In this document: positions 8,075 through 16,683 of the stretch, piece after piece
How positions within the stretch are numbered: the stretch's first letter is position 1
Layout of the letters: each line of letters begins with the position of its first letter
Translations under genes and position numbers: made by a program
The notes under the pieces: generated by a model
Database searches by the model: none
Told to the model about the DNA's origin: nothing
What the model saw: only the letters and a program-made list of their open reading frames with translations
NCBI GenBank assembly: GCA_965242805.1
Contig: CBDETD010000002.1
Location: 3,720,001 to 3,784,000, forward strand
DNA from: JANQEU01 sp965242805
Lineage (GTDB): Bacteria; Bacteroidota; Bacteroidia; Cytophagales; Cyclobacteriaceae
Length of the DNA: 64,000 nucleotides
Reading direction: 5' to 3'

Positions 8075-10386
8075 GGATTAAAATATTTTACCATTGGAGT
8101 GATCGTTTCCTCGATATTACCTGCCTCCTCACTAATTCCTTTCAGTTTTTCATTGATCGATTCCAACTCTGAGAGGACCCTGGCCAGTTCTTCACGATTA
8201 TCTATACCCGTGATATTGTATTCAGGAGATTCAACAACATCAGGAAGAACAACTCCACCTGCCGCAGGTGCATAGACAGTTTTCCAGCTCAGTAACCATT
8301 GCGGATTCTCCGGATCGATCATTTCCGGTTTAAGCGATTTGACAAGCGGGATGACCATCAGGAGGAAAACAAAAAATACAATGATGCTTGCACTGATCAG
8401 GCTATTGTTTGCCTTTCTCGCTTCGTCACCAGTAATGTAGCCGGACATTTTGGCGAGAGCACTGAAGAGAAACAATAATACCAAAAGGATCATACCATAC
8501 AGATAAATACCTGAATACTGAATTTCGACCAAATACGAAATGAATAACTTTTGTGCTTTCTTAAAACGTTCGGTGTATTGATGACTCTTGTAGTAAACGT
8601 AGTTCCGATGAAATGAAAGTAAAGATGGCAAAGTTGCTATATTAAGTTTCTCGGACTCCAGGAATTCAGTCAAATAAGATAGTTCCCTTATCTTCCCATA
8701 ATAGTTCCTGACCTTCTTCAAAGCTTTATTCACCATTCTGTTGTCAAAAAATTTCTGGTTTTTATACAGGGCATCTATTCCAACAAATACCGAATCGGGT
8801 TTGGATTGATCCCAGCGACTGTATTCCCCAATATGTTTTTTGGTTAATTCTGAAATATTTTTTGTGACTTTAGGAGATGAAGAAAGGGAATCCTGGTATC
8901 GATCCCAGACAAAGCCATCAGGCCCCATTTTCAACACAATCAGGCGATAGAGTTCTGTGATAGTGGATTGTATATTTTTTGCCTGATCCAACTTACCCTT
9001 AATTTCTGACAGGTAATGACCATAATAGTTGATCGGGTGGTAGTAAGCGTTCAAAGTGTCCTTATAGTCTTTTGCACTAATAAGGATTTTTTGAAGCTCA
9101 CGATTATATAAAAGGACCTTTTTCGTTGCGACGAATTGAGTGTCAAGTGTATTCTGGATAAGTTGGGTTGACAGAATAGAATCTTTCTTATTCAGAAATT
9201 CTCCGTAGTAAAGGTTAAGAAGTGAGGTTTCAGGAGGTTCCATCAGATTTGATTCACAGTCCTGCACATACCAGTCAATTAGCTTTTGATTGGTTTTATG
9301 GACCTTTAAAACGGAATCGATATTCGGTGAATGTGGATTTCCCGGATGCATCAAAAAACAGGGCAGAACTTCCGCGGTCTCCAATTTTCTGAAAAAATGT
9401 CGTTTTGAGATGGTTTGTTGAAATTCAGGATAAGCGCGGTTCGTGAAGTAGATCACTGTTACCAGAAGTATTCCATAAACCAGGAAAGCCATATAATTAT
9501 TCCTTTCAAGACCTTCCGCTTTGTTATAGGTTTTGTAGGAATGATAGAATACATAGATCAGGATCAACAATGCTGTACCCAGAAAGAGCATGTTGATATT
9601 TTGAAAATTAGGAGGTCGATTCATTAACATCACATAGGACCCCATTCCGGCGAAAATGATACAGAAATAGCCCAATAACTGTATGCCACGTATCCATCGT
9701 TGAAGATTGGTTTTATCAGTCTCTGTTTCTATTTTGAAGGATTTTTCATATCTGTAGTGATGACTTTCTGCCCGGAACAGGATCATGATCCCGCACCCAA
9801 GAAAGTATAGAACAGTTATGATGTAGAAGTTTGATGAGTAGACCAACCAGGGGATCATGATCAATAATAAAATATAGCTTGCAATCAGGTCCAGACTAAG
9901 TACAGTACTGTGAACAAGATTGATATGTGAGGAGTATATGCTGTAATTACGATGAGTGCTAAATCTATACTTATACCAAAAGATTGCCATACCATAGATC
10001 AATAAGAGGCATGGGAGTATCAATTGATTATCGAATACCGATCTCATCCATACGGACTGATCATACATAAAGACCAGGAGAGGTATTAGTTGTGCGATGA
10101 TAATAATTGCTTTTTTAAATGCCGCACTACTATTGTACCCATTGAGGTTGTAGACTTTGGTGAGGAATCTGTTTCCAAATATCAACCACAAATTAGTCAC
10201 CAAAAACACAGGAATTATGAAATAGAATGCAGAGAACATTCTGAGAGCCTTATACCTTTGGAAATCAAGCAAGGAGCCCAACCCATCAATTAGATTTGGA
10301 AGGAATGCGCCTAATCCTCCAAGCCCGATCAAAGCTGCAATAAACAGGTCAGTCGCCAGTGATTTAAAGAGGTTAGGAATTTTCAT
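8071..10386 (-). CDS. Large polytopic membrane protein of unknown function
   Basis: This 771-residue protein has about nine hydrophobic segments in the first 315 residues (for example 50-70, 90-107, 120-138, 160-203, 238-258, 268-285, 297-315). A soluble helical domain spans about 318-640, two more membrane segments lie at about 645-665 and 683-703, and a C-terminal soluble tail ends in a short coiled coil (ARVLSELESINEKLKGISEE). No transport, kinase or glycosyltransferase motif is recognised. It overlaps the downstream secreted coiled-coil gene by four bases, suggesting one envelope complex. The start is the ATG at 10386. Confidence 0.75.
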   Translation of the reverse strand: MKIPNLFKSLATDLFIAALIGLGGLGAFLPNLIDGLGSLLDFQRYKALRMFSAFYFIIPVFLVTNLWLIFGNRFLTKVYNLNGYNSSAAFKKAIIIIAQLIPLLVFMYDQSVWMRSVFDNQLILPCLLLIYGMAIFWYKYRFSTHRNYSIYSSHINLVHSTVLSLDLIASYILLLIMIPWLVYSSNFYIITVLYFLGCGIMILFRAESHHYRYEKSFKIETETDKTNLQRWIRGIQLLGYFCIIFAGMGSYVMLMNRPPNFQNINMLFLGTALLILIYVFYHSYKTYNKAEGLERNNYMAFLVYGILLVTVIYFTNRAYPEFQQTISKRHFFRKLETAEVLPCFLMHPGNPHSPNIDSVLKVHKTNQKLIDWYVQDCESNLMEPPETSLLNLYYGEFLNKKDSILSTQLIQNTLDTQFVATKKVLLYNRELQKILISAKDYKDTLNAYYHPINYYGHYLSEIKGKLDQAKNIQSTITELYRLIVLKMGPDGFVWDRYQDSLSSSPKVTKNISELTKKHIGEYSRWDQSKPDSVFVGIDALYKNQKFFDNRMVNKALKKVRNYYGKIRELSYLTEFLESEKLNIATLPSLLSFHRNYVYYKSHQYTERFKKAQKLFISYLVEIQYSGIYLYGMILLVLLFLFSALAKMSGYITGDEARKANNSLISASIIVFFVFLLMVIPLVKSLKPEMIDPENPQWLLSWKTVYAPAAGGVVLPDVVESPEYNITGIDNREELARVLSELESINEKLKGISEEAGNIEETITPMVKYFNP

Positions 10387-10503
10387 ATAGCGGGATGGTT
10401 CTTAACATTGTAAAATAGATCAATTCTAAATTCTTAACAATACCTAAAAAATGGTATTTAATTGAGTTTAATGGTCATATTTCTAAAATGAATATAACTT
10501 TTC

Positions 10504-10511
10504 TAAGTTTG
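10504..10511 (+). promoter_or_regulatory. Candidate Bacteroidota -7 promoter box
   Basis: TAAGTTTG matches TAnnTTTG and lies 21 bases before the ATG at 10532. The -33 position holds TTC instead of TTG, so the match is partial. Confidence 0.35.
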
Positions 10512-10531
10512 ACCTGAAAGTATACCCTATT

Positions 10532-10834
10532 ATGAAGTTGAGGTTAAATGGGAATAATGTAGCCCTACGATTATCGGCTGATGAGATCCAGGAATTATCA
10601 AAGGCAGGAAGGATTGTTTCCGTCACGGAATTCACAAACGTCTCGTTTCACATCATTTTGAGAATTGTCGAGGAAGATGAAATTGATATCGAGTATTCTT
10701 CTGAAGGTTTTATATTCAGTTTTCCCAGAAAGGAAATTGATCCTTGGATTGAAAGTTCGAAGGTTGGTTTCTCCAGAGTAAGAGGTCAGATTAGTTTGAC
10801 CATAGAAAAAGATCTGAAGAAAAGACATCAATGA
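10532..10834 (+). CDS. Small hypothetical protein (possibly DUF7009-like)
   Basis: This 100-residue cytoplasmic protein begins MKLRLNGNNVALRLSADEIQ, a basic beta-hairpin followed by a helix. I associate this opening with a small conserved Bacteroidota family (DUF7009), but cannot confirm it. No catalytic motif is visible. It is followed 31 bases later by the DUF3089 hydrolase gene on the same strand. Confidence 0.6.
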   Translation: MKLRLNGNNVALRLSADEIQELSKAGRIVSVTEFTNVSFHIILRIVEEDEIDIEYSSEGFIFSFPRKEIDPWIESSKVGFSRVRGQISLTIEKDLKKRHQ

Positions 10835-10865
10835 ACATCCAGGCCCGATGTCAGTTTAAATTCCC

Positions 10866-11921
10866 ATGCGTTTAGTGAGTTTGATAATAATTGTATTTCT
10901 AAGCTGTTCCCTTTACGGTCAGAAAGTTGAGAAATACGGGTGGGAAGATCTGGAGAAACTTCCACCTCCTCCTGATTACTCAGATTTGTATTATTGGGCG
11001 TCCCATCCTACGAAGGATGATGCGGGTGATGAGGTTCCCGGAAAGGATCAGTTAACAGATAACCAGGAAAATGCTCTGGTGGATGTGTTTTTTGTGCATC
11101 CTACCATCTATTCCGGAAAACAGGATTCCAAGAATCCCTGGAACGCGAACCTTGCTGATGTATCCTTGAACAGGGAAGTAGATGGATCGACTATCAAGAA
11201 TCAGGCAAGTGTTTTCAATGGATCTGCCCGAGTTTTCGCACCTAGATACCGCCAGGCCCATATTAATGTTTTCAGAACAATGGATCAGGACTTAAAGAAG
11301 AAAGCTCTGGATAATGCTTACAAAGATGTGAAGGCTGCTTTTGAATACTATTTGAATAATGAAGATGATGGCAGACCCGTGATCATTGCCGGTCATAGTC
11401 AGGGGACACTTCATGCAGCCCGTCTTTTGAAGGAGTTTTTCAACACTAGCCTGGAAATGCGTCAAAGGTTGGTGGCAGCCTATATTATCGGGATGCCATT
11501 AACAACAGATCTATTTGAGCATATACCTCCTTGTGAGAATAAAGATCAAACGGGCTGTTGGATCAATTGGAATACATATGTAAAAGGTTATTACCCTCCT
11601 GAGTTTCGGGTTATTTATAAGGATGGCATGAATGTTAATCCCTTGAATTGGAAAATCGACGGATCATATGCCAGTCGTGATGAAAACAAGGGAGGCGTAT
11701 TAAGAAATTACAAACGGATCATACCGAGACTCACTGATGCTCAAAATTATAATGGTATTCTTTGGGTCCAGAAACCATATTTCTTTTGGCGTTTTCTTTT
11801 GAGAATGAAGCGATATCATATAGCAGACTATAACCTGTTTTATATGAATATTCGCGAAAATGTTGCCAACAGGATTGATCGGTATACCAATCACTCTTCC
11901 AACAGCATGTTGACTGAATAG
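10866..11921 (+). CDS. DUF3089 alpha/beta-hydrolase-fold protein
   Basis: This 351-residue exported protein has a signal sequence (MRLVSLIIIVFLSCSLYGQ, about 19 residues; LSCS could also act as a lipobox). DVFFVHPTIY (about 73-82) and the nucleophile elbow GHSQGT with a catalytic Ser mark the DUF3089 family, which has an alpha/beta-hydrolase fold related to lipases. The N-terminal AfsEB-like region is absent and the substrate is unknown. The next gene (AMP nucleosidase) is convergent, 11 bases away. Confidence 0.85.
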   Translation: MRLVSLIIIVFLSCSLYGQKVEKYGWEDLEKLPPPPDYSDLYYWASHPTKDDAGDEVPGKDQLTDNQENALVDVFFVHPTIYSGKQDSKNPWNANLADVSLNREVDGSTIKNQASVFNGSARVFAPRYRQAHINVFRTMDQDLKKKALDNAYKDVKAAFEYYLNNEDDGRPVIIAGHSQGTLHAARLLKEFFNTSLEMRQRLVAAYIIGMPLTTDLFEHIPPCENKDQTGCWINWNTYVKGYYPPEFRVIYKDGMNVNPLNWKIDGSYASRDENKGGVLRNYKRIIPRLTDAQNYNGILWVQKPYFFWRFLLRMKRYHIADYNLFYMNIRENVANRIDRYTNHSSNSMLTE

Positions 11922-11932
11922 ATATTCTTTCC

Positions 11933-12703
11933 CTAAAATTGAAGGTGCTTGACTGTCAACGCATTGTTGATCAATTTCTTCAGAGAGTCTATTCCGATCC
12001 TTAGATGAAGATCAACGAAACTTTGAGTCACTTTTTTATCGCTCTCATCGGTTTTTACTCCCTCCGGAATCATTGGAATGTCAGAGACCAGCAACAATGC
12101 CCCCGCCGGAATTTCATTTTTAAATGCAGCACAGAAAATGGTAGCTGTTTCCATATCAACGGCCATAGCCCGCAGCTTGGTGAGGTATTTCTTGAATTTG
12201 TCATCATGTTCCCAAACTCGCCTGTTTGTGGTGTATACAGTTCCTGTCCAATAGTCCTGATCATTGTCCCTGATGGAAGTTGATATGGCTTTTTGTAGTG
12301 CGAAAGCAGGAAGTGCAGGGACTTCCGGTGGCATGTAATCATTGGATGTTCCTTCCCCCCGAATCGCTGCTATCGGTAGGATGAGATCACCAACATTATT
12401 CTTTTTCTTTAATCCACCACACTTACCAAGAAATAGGGCAGCTTTAGGTTGAACCGCGGTCAATAAGTCCATGATGGTTGCCGCATTGGCTGATCCCATC
12501 CCAAAATTTATGATGGTGATCCCATCTGCAGTTGCACATTGCATGGATCGTTCATCGCCAATCACATCAACGTTGTGCCATTCCGCGAAGCACTCCACAT
12601 AATTCTTAAAGTTGGTTAGCAGGATATATTTACCAAAATCTTCAATTTGTTGGCCAGTATATCGGGGTAACCAGTTCTGAACAATCTCTTCTTTGGTCTT
12701 CAT
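11933..12703 (-). CDS. amn: AMP nucleosidase (short Bacteroidota form)
   Basis: This 256-residue cytoplasmic enzyme starts MKTKEEIVQNWLPRYTG, the characteristic opening of the short Bacteroidota AMP nucleosidases. It consists of one nucleoside-phosphorylase-like domain: NFGMGSANAATIM, FLGKCGGLKKKNNVGD as the phosphate/ribose loop, and VDMETATIFCAAF with the conserved nucleoside-binding Met-Glu. The reaction is AMP to adenine plus ribose 5-phosphate, a purine salvage and AMP-control step. The longer E. coli Amn has an extra N-terminal domain that is missing here. The gene stands alone. Confidence 0.85.
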   Translation of the reverse strand: MKTKEEIVQNWLPRYTGQQIEDFGKYILLTNFKNYVECFAEWHNVDVIGDERSMQCATADGITIINFGMGSANAATIMDLLTAVQPKAALFLGKCGGLKKKNNVGDLILPIAAIRGEGTSNDYMPPEVPALPAFALQKAISTSIRDNDQDYWTGTVYTTNRRVWEHDDKFKKYLTKLRAMAVDMETATIFCAAFKNEIPAGALLLVSDIPMIPEGVKTDESDKKVTQSFVDLHLRIGIDSLKKLINNALTVKHLQF

Positions 12704-12777
12704 GTCACTTATACGTGAATTTTATATGGTTAAAATTTTTTTGGGTATGGTGATTTATACAATTATCTTTCGAATTG

Positions 12778-13071
12778 ATGGATGAAATTACTTTGATAAA
12801 TCTTCTAAATAAAATTTCAGAGGTGAATTCAAAGTTGACATGGCAATTGGAGTTTCATGAAGGCAATGATCAATCCATTATAGAAGTTGGACTTTACAAT
12901 ACCCTGGACAAAGTGAAGGATGGTTTCATCACATTCAATTTGGAGACCGGAGTTGTCATTGCCGGAGAATATAAAGGTTTGATCCCTTTTTCCGGATCAG
13001 GGAATTTTAAAGAACGATTGTTCGAGATTTTATACTACGAGAAATCAAAATCTGTTTCTTCGTTAAACTAA
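12778..13071 (+). CDS. Small hypothetical protein
   Basis: This 97-residue acidic cytoplasmic protein has no signal sequence or recognised domain. The start is the ATG at 12778 rather than the TTG one codon earlier. TATCTTTC at 12764-12771 is one base from a Bacteroidota -7 box. It is followed after seven bases by a secreted hypothetical, so the two probably form an operon. Confidence 0.55.
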   Translation: MDEITLINLLNKISEVNSKLTWQLEFHEGNDQSIIEVGLYNTLDKVKDGFITFNLETGVVIAGEYKGLIPFSGSGNFKERLFEILYYEKSKSVSSLN

Positions 13072-13078
13072 AAGTGTG

Positions 13079-13768
13079 ATGAGATATTGCATTTGGGCCA
13101 TTCTAATACTTCAGTCAACATTACTATTGGGTCAGGACCATAGGGTGATACTACAAAATACCACCCCGGTTGATCCGAATCGATATGAGGATTTTGATGG
13201 AAGTCCTCATCTTTTCAATGAATTCCAGAAAGGGACGATCTACGAGAACAATATAAATTTCATCTCCGACATTCTTCTAAACTATAATGGAGAGACAGGC
13301 ACAATCGAGTATCAAAGAGATGGTAAGATTTATGAATTGGATGATACATTTTTCGTGAAGGTAGAGATCGCCAGTAATAACTATCAGAATAAATATCGAA
13401 AGTCAATGTCCGACACCACCATATTCATAAAAGGGTTGAATTCAGAGGACTATACCAAATTCTACATTATGATCTATGGTGGGCCAAATGCAACAGTTTT
13501 TAAAGAATTCAATGTTTTTACTTCCACCAGAAAAATTGAAAATGTAGGTGAAACCATTAAGTTGAAGACATTTAGTGGTCAATTTTTATACTATGTTGTA
13601 AAAGGTGGATCTCCGGAATACTTTAAACTCAGAAAAAAGAATGTCATCGAAGCATTGGATGGGAATAAAGAGGTCCAAGCTTTTATCAAAGACCGACAAT
13701 TAAAACTTGATAATGAAAATGATCTAAAGGCGCTCATTGAATATTACAATACCCTGGAGATCTATTAA
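13079..13768 (+). CDS. Hypothetical secreted protein
   Basis: This 229-residue protein has a signal peptide (MRYCIWAILILQSTLLLGQ). The mature part is mixed alpha/beta, with YDGNGETGTIEYQRDGKIY-like stretches seen in small Bacteroidota proteins of unknown role; no family is named with confidence. The start is the ATG at 13079; a GTG lies one codon upstream. Its TAA overlaps the stop of the convergent dehydrogenase gene within the shared TTAA at 13765-13768. Confidence 0.6.
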   Translation: MRYCIWAILILQSTLLLGQDHRVILQNTTPVDPNRYEDFDGSPHLFNEFQKGTIYENNINFISDILLNYNGETGTIEYQRDGKIYELDDTFFVKVEIASNNYQNKYRKSMSDTTIFIKGLNSEDYTKFYIMIYGGPNATVFKEFNVFTSTRKIENVGETIKLKTFSGQFLYYVVKGGSPEYFKLRKKNVIEALDGNKEVQAFIKDRQLKLDNENDLKALIEYYNTLEIY

Positions 13769-16683
13769 ACAAGAGCGTCATGCAGGATCTCAACGGGATG
13801 ATAGGCGTTGATTCCCGTACCATCTTTTATCTGGTGTCGGCAGCTTGTACCGGATGCAGCAATTATGACACCCTCTCCTGCACCTCTTACTGCTGGGAAT
13901 AGGACCAATTCTCCAATTTGATTGGCCAATTGGAAATGTTCCTTCTCATAACCGAATGAACCTGCCATACCGCAGCATCCGGAAGGGATCATTTCTACTT
14001 TGAAATTCTCTGGCAGTGAAAGAATTTTCTTAGTAGGGGTCAGCGAACTGAGTGATTTTTGGTGGCAATGCCCATGTACTTTTATTGTCTTGGATCCTTT
14101 GCTGAAAGCATCCGGAGATATATTTCCTTTGTCTAATTCAGATGCCAGGAACTCCTCAATGGTGAACACATTTTTAGAAATCTCTTTAGCGATCTCTTTT
14201 TCATCATCTCGAAGGAGGTCTATGTATTCGTCACGGAATGTGAGAATAGCGGACGGCTCAATACCGATGAGTGGAGTGCCCTGATCGATGATGTCTTTGA
14301 ATTTTGCAATGTTCTGTCTGGCTATGTCTCTTGCTTTGATAAGGAATCCCTTGGACAAATAAGTACGGCCACTTTCCGAGTGCTGAATCATGCGCACCCC
14401 ATATCCCAGTCTTTCAAGGAGAAGGACTGCTTTTTGTCCGACCGGGGAATCATTTAGATCTGTGAACTCGTCACAAAACAAGTAAACCGATTTTTCAAGA
14501 TCTTTTGGTGAAGTGTGCTTATTGAACCATTTCCTGAGGGTTAGGCGATATACTTGTGGCATACTTCTCCCGGTCGCAAATCCCAGGATCTTTTTGGAAA
14601 TGAAGGCTACAGGCTCAAAGCGAAAAGTGAAATTATAAATCCATGGAACATGGGATGCTATGGCCATCCCTTTGCTGAAAAAAGCAACCAGCCTTGTGCG
14701 AAATGGTATGCCTTTCTCATTATAATACGTCTGTGTCCACTCCGCTTTCATTTTACCCATGTCCACATTGGATGGGCATTCGGATTTACATCCTTTGCAT
14801 GACAGGCAAAGGTCCAGAACTTCCTTTATTTCCGAACTGGCTGCAGGCTTGGTTTCACTTTTGGTGTAGATCTCCCTCAGTATATTGGCTCTTGCCCTGG
14901 TTGTATCTTTTTCGTCCCTTGTAGCCATGTAGCTTGGGCACATTGTTCCACCTGTCAGGTGGGTTTTCCGACAATCTCCGGATCCATTGCATTGCTCAGA
15001 GGTTCTAACAAAACCTTCAGTGGCAGAGAAATCGAATATTGTTTCTACTTCAGGTGTTTGTTGACCTTCATCAAATCGAAGTGAGGAATCCATCGGAGGG
15101 GTTTCGGTAATCTTGCCAGGATTGAATATGCCATATGGATCCCACGCCTTTTTTACTTCTTTAAATAGTTCATAGTTATGATCTCCTAGCATAAACGGAA
15201 TGAATTCACCACGAAGTCTTCCATCCCCATGTTCCCCTGAAAGTGATCCGTTGTACTTCTTTACCAATTGGGCAATTTCTTCAGCAATTTTCCTGAATGC
15301 CTTTCGACCCTTTTTTTGTTTGAGATCCAAAATCGGTCTCAAGTGAAGTTCACCAGATCCGGCATGGGCATAATGGACACTATACATACCTTGCTTTTCT
15401 AAAATTTGGTTGAATTCGGAGATATATTCCGGTAGCTCCTGCACTTTTACAGCAGTATCTTCAATTACCGGTACTGGCTTGGCATCTCCGGGAACATTGG
15501 ATAATAATCCTAATCCCGCCTTTCGAAGTCCCCAGACCTTTGCCATGTCTTCACCCTTTACCACAGGGAAAGCGTAACCAAGTTTCAGTTTTTCCAACTC
15601 CCTGATTAGCTCCTCGGTCACTTTGTCTACATCTTTTTCTGAACTTCTGATCAATTCCACAACAAGGATTGCTTTTGGATCACCGGACACAAAAAATCTG
15701 TTTCTTCGATATAACAGGCTGCGTTTTGTAGCATCCAGTATGTAATGGTCCATCAGCTCACATGCCCCAGGGCCATATTTCAATGCAACGAGGTTGGCCC
15801 GAAGTGACTGGTCAATAGAATCGCAATGGATACAAACGAGTCTCTTGTGATCCGGAGGAAGTTTTGAAATCTTGAGTTTTACCTGGGTAATAAAGGCAAG
15901 GGTTCCCTCTGAACCCGCCAGAAGTGAACAGAAATTGAATTTGTCGCCATCCTTTCGAAAAGGTTTTCTATTAAGTAGCAGATCCAATGCATACCCAGTG
16001 TTTCTTCTGGGGATGGATCGGTCCGGAAATCCCTGATGAATAGATTTCTGGTTTTCCTCATCCATCAGGATCTCCTTGATTGTCCTATAGGTTTCAGTAT
16101 GGATGTCTCCGGATGTCCCTTGTCCATTACATCTCGCAATAAATGCATTGTCATCAACCGGTCCGAACCAAGCCTTGGTACCATCGGAAAGTATTGTGGT
16201 CGCTTCCAATAAATGCTCACGGGCACTTCCATAGACCACCGAATTAGCACCGCATGAGTTATTACCGATCATTCCTCCGATCATGGCCCGGTTGGCCGTT
16301 GACGTTTCCGGAGCAAAGAAATAACCCTCGGACTGAAGATATTTATTTAGATCATCACGCACAATTCCCGGCTCTACAACGACATATTCGTCATCAACAT
16401 TTAGCTCAATGATGCGATCAAAATTCTGGGAAATGTCCACCACGATTCCGGATCCAACGACCTGTCCTGCTAAGGAAGTACCGGCTGTCCGAGGGATCAA
16501 GCTCATTTGGTTCTCCCTTGCGAAATTGACGAGTTTGACTATGTCATCTTCACTCTTTGGGATTGCTACTGCAATTGGTAATTCCCTGTAAGCGGAAGCA
16601 TCGGTCGCGTACAGCCTTCTCCTTACTTCATCAAGGTGTAATTCACCTTCGAGTTCCTTTTCAAGAAGATCAAATGCGGTCAA
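13765..16683 (-). CDS. YdiJ-like FAD-linked oxidase with 4Fe-4S and CCG domains
   Basis: This 972-residue protein is a three-part fusion. An FAD_binding_4 domain (about 25-210, PRTAGTSLAGQ, MIGNNSCGANSV) is followed by an FAD-oxidase C domain (about 230-500, GSGELHLRP, SGEHGDGRLRGEF). An Fe-S region follows with a Cys cluster in EQCNGSGDC and GTMCPSY and the ferredoxin motif CLSCKGCKSECP. The C-terminal CCG-type part holds GHCHQKSL and SGCCGMAGSFG. Homologues such as E. coli YdiJ oxidise D-2-hydroxyacids and pass electrons to a membrane carrier or quinone. The start is a TTG directly after the branching-enzyme stop (TAA-TTG), with no Shine-Dalgarno, suggesting translational coupling. Confidence 0.9.
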   Translation of the reverse strand: MTAFDLLEKELEGELHLDEVRRRLYATDASAYRELPIAVAIPKSEDDIVKLVNFARENQMSLIPRTAGTSLAGQVVGSGIVVDISQNFDRIIELNVDDEYVVVEPGIVRDDLNKYLQSEGYFFAPETSTANRAMIGGMIGNNSCGANSVVYGSAREHLLEATTILSDGTKAWFGPVDDNAFIARCNGQGTSGDIHTETYRTIKEILMDEENQKSIHQGFPDRSIPRRNTGYALDLLLNRKPFRKDGDKFNFCSLLAGSEGTLAFITQVKLKISKLPPDHKRLVCIHCDSIDQSLRANLVALKYGPGACELMDHYILDATKRSLLYRRNRFFVSGDPKAILVVELIRSSEKDVDKVTEELIRELEKLKLGYAFPVVKGEDMAKVWGLRKAGLGLLSNVPGDAKPVPVIEDTAVKVQELPEYISEFNQILEKQGMYSVHYAHAGSGELHLRPILDLKQKKGRKAFRKIAEEIAQLVKKYNGSLSGEHGDGRLRGEFIPFMLGDHNYELFKEVKKAWDPYGIFNPGKITETPPMDSSLRFDEGQQTPEVETIFDFSATEGFVRTSEQCNGSGDCRKTHLTGGTMCPSYMATRDEKDTTRARANILREIYTKSETKPAASSEIKEVLDLCLSCKGCKSECPSNVDMGKMKAEWTQTYYNEKGIPFRTRLVAFFSKGMAIASHVPWIYNFTFRFEPVAFISKKILGFATGRSMPQVYRLTLRKWFNKHTSPKDLEKSVYLFCDEFTDLNDSPVGQKAVLLLERLGYGVRMIQHSESGRTYLSKGFLIKARDIARQNIAKFKDIIDQGTPLIGIEPSAILTFRDEYIDLLRDDEKEIAKEISKNVFTIEEFLASELDKGNISPDAFSKGSKTIKVHGHCHQKSLSSLTPTKKILSLPENFKVEMIPSGCCGMAGSFGYEKEHFQLANQIGELVLFPAVRGAGEGVIIAASGTSCRHQIKDGTGINAYHPVEILHDALV

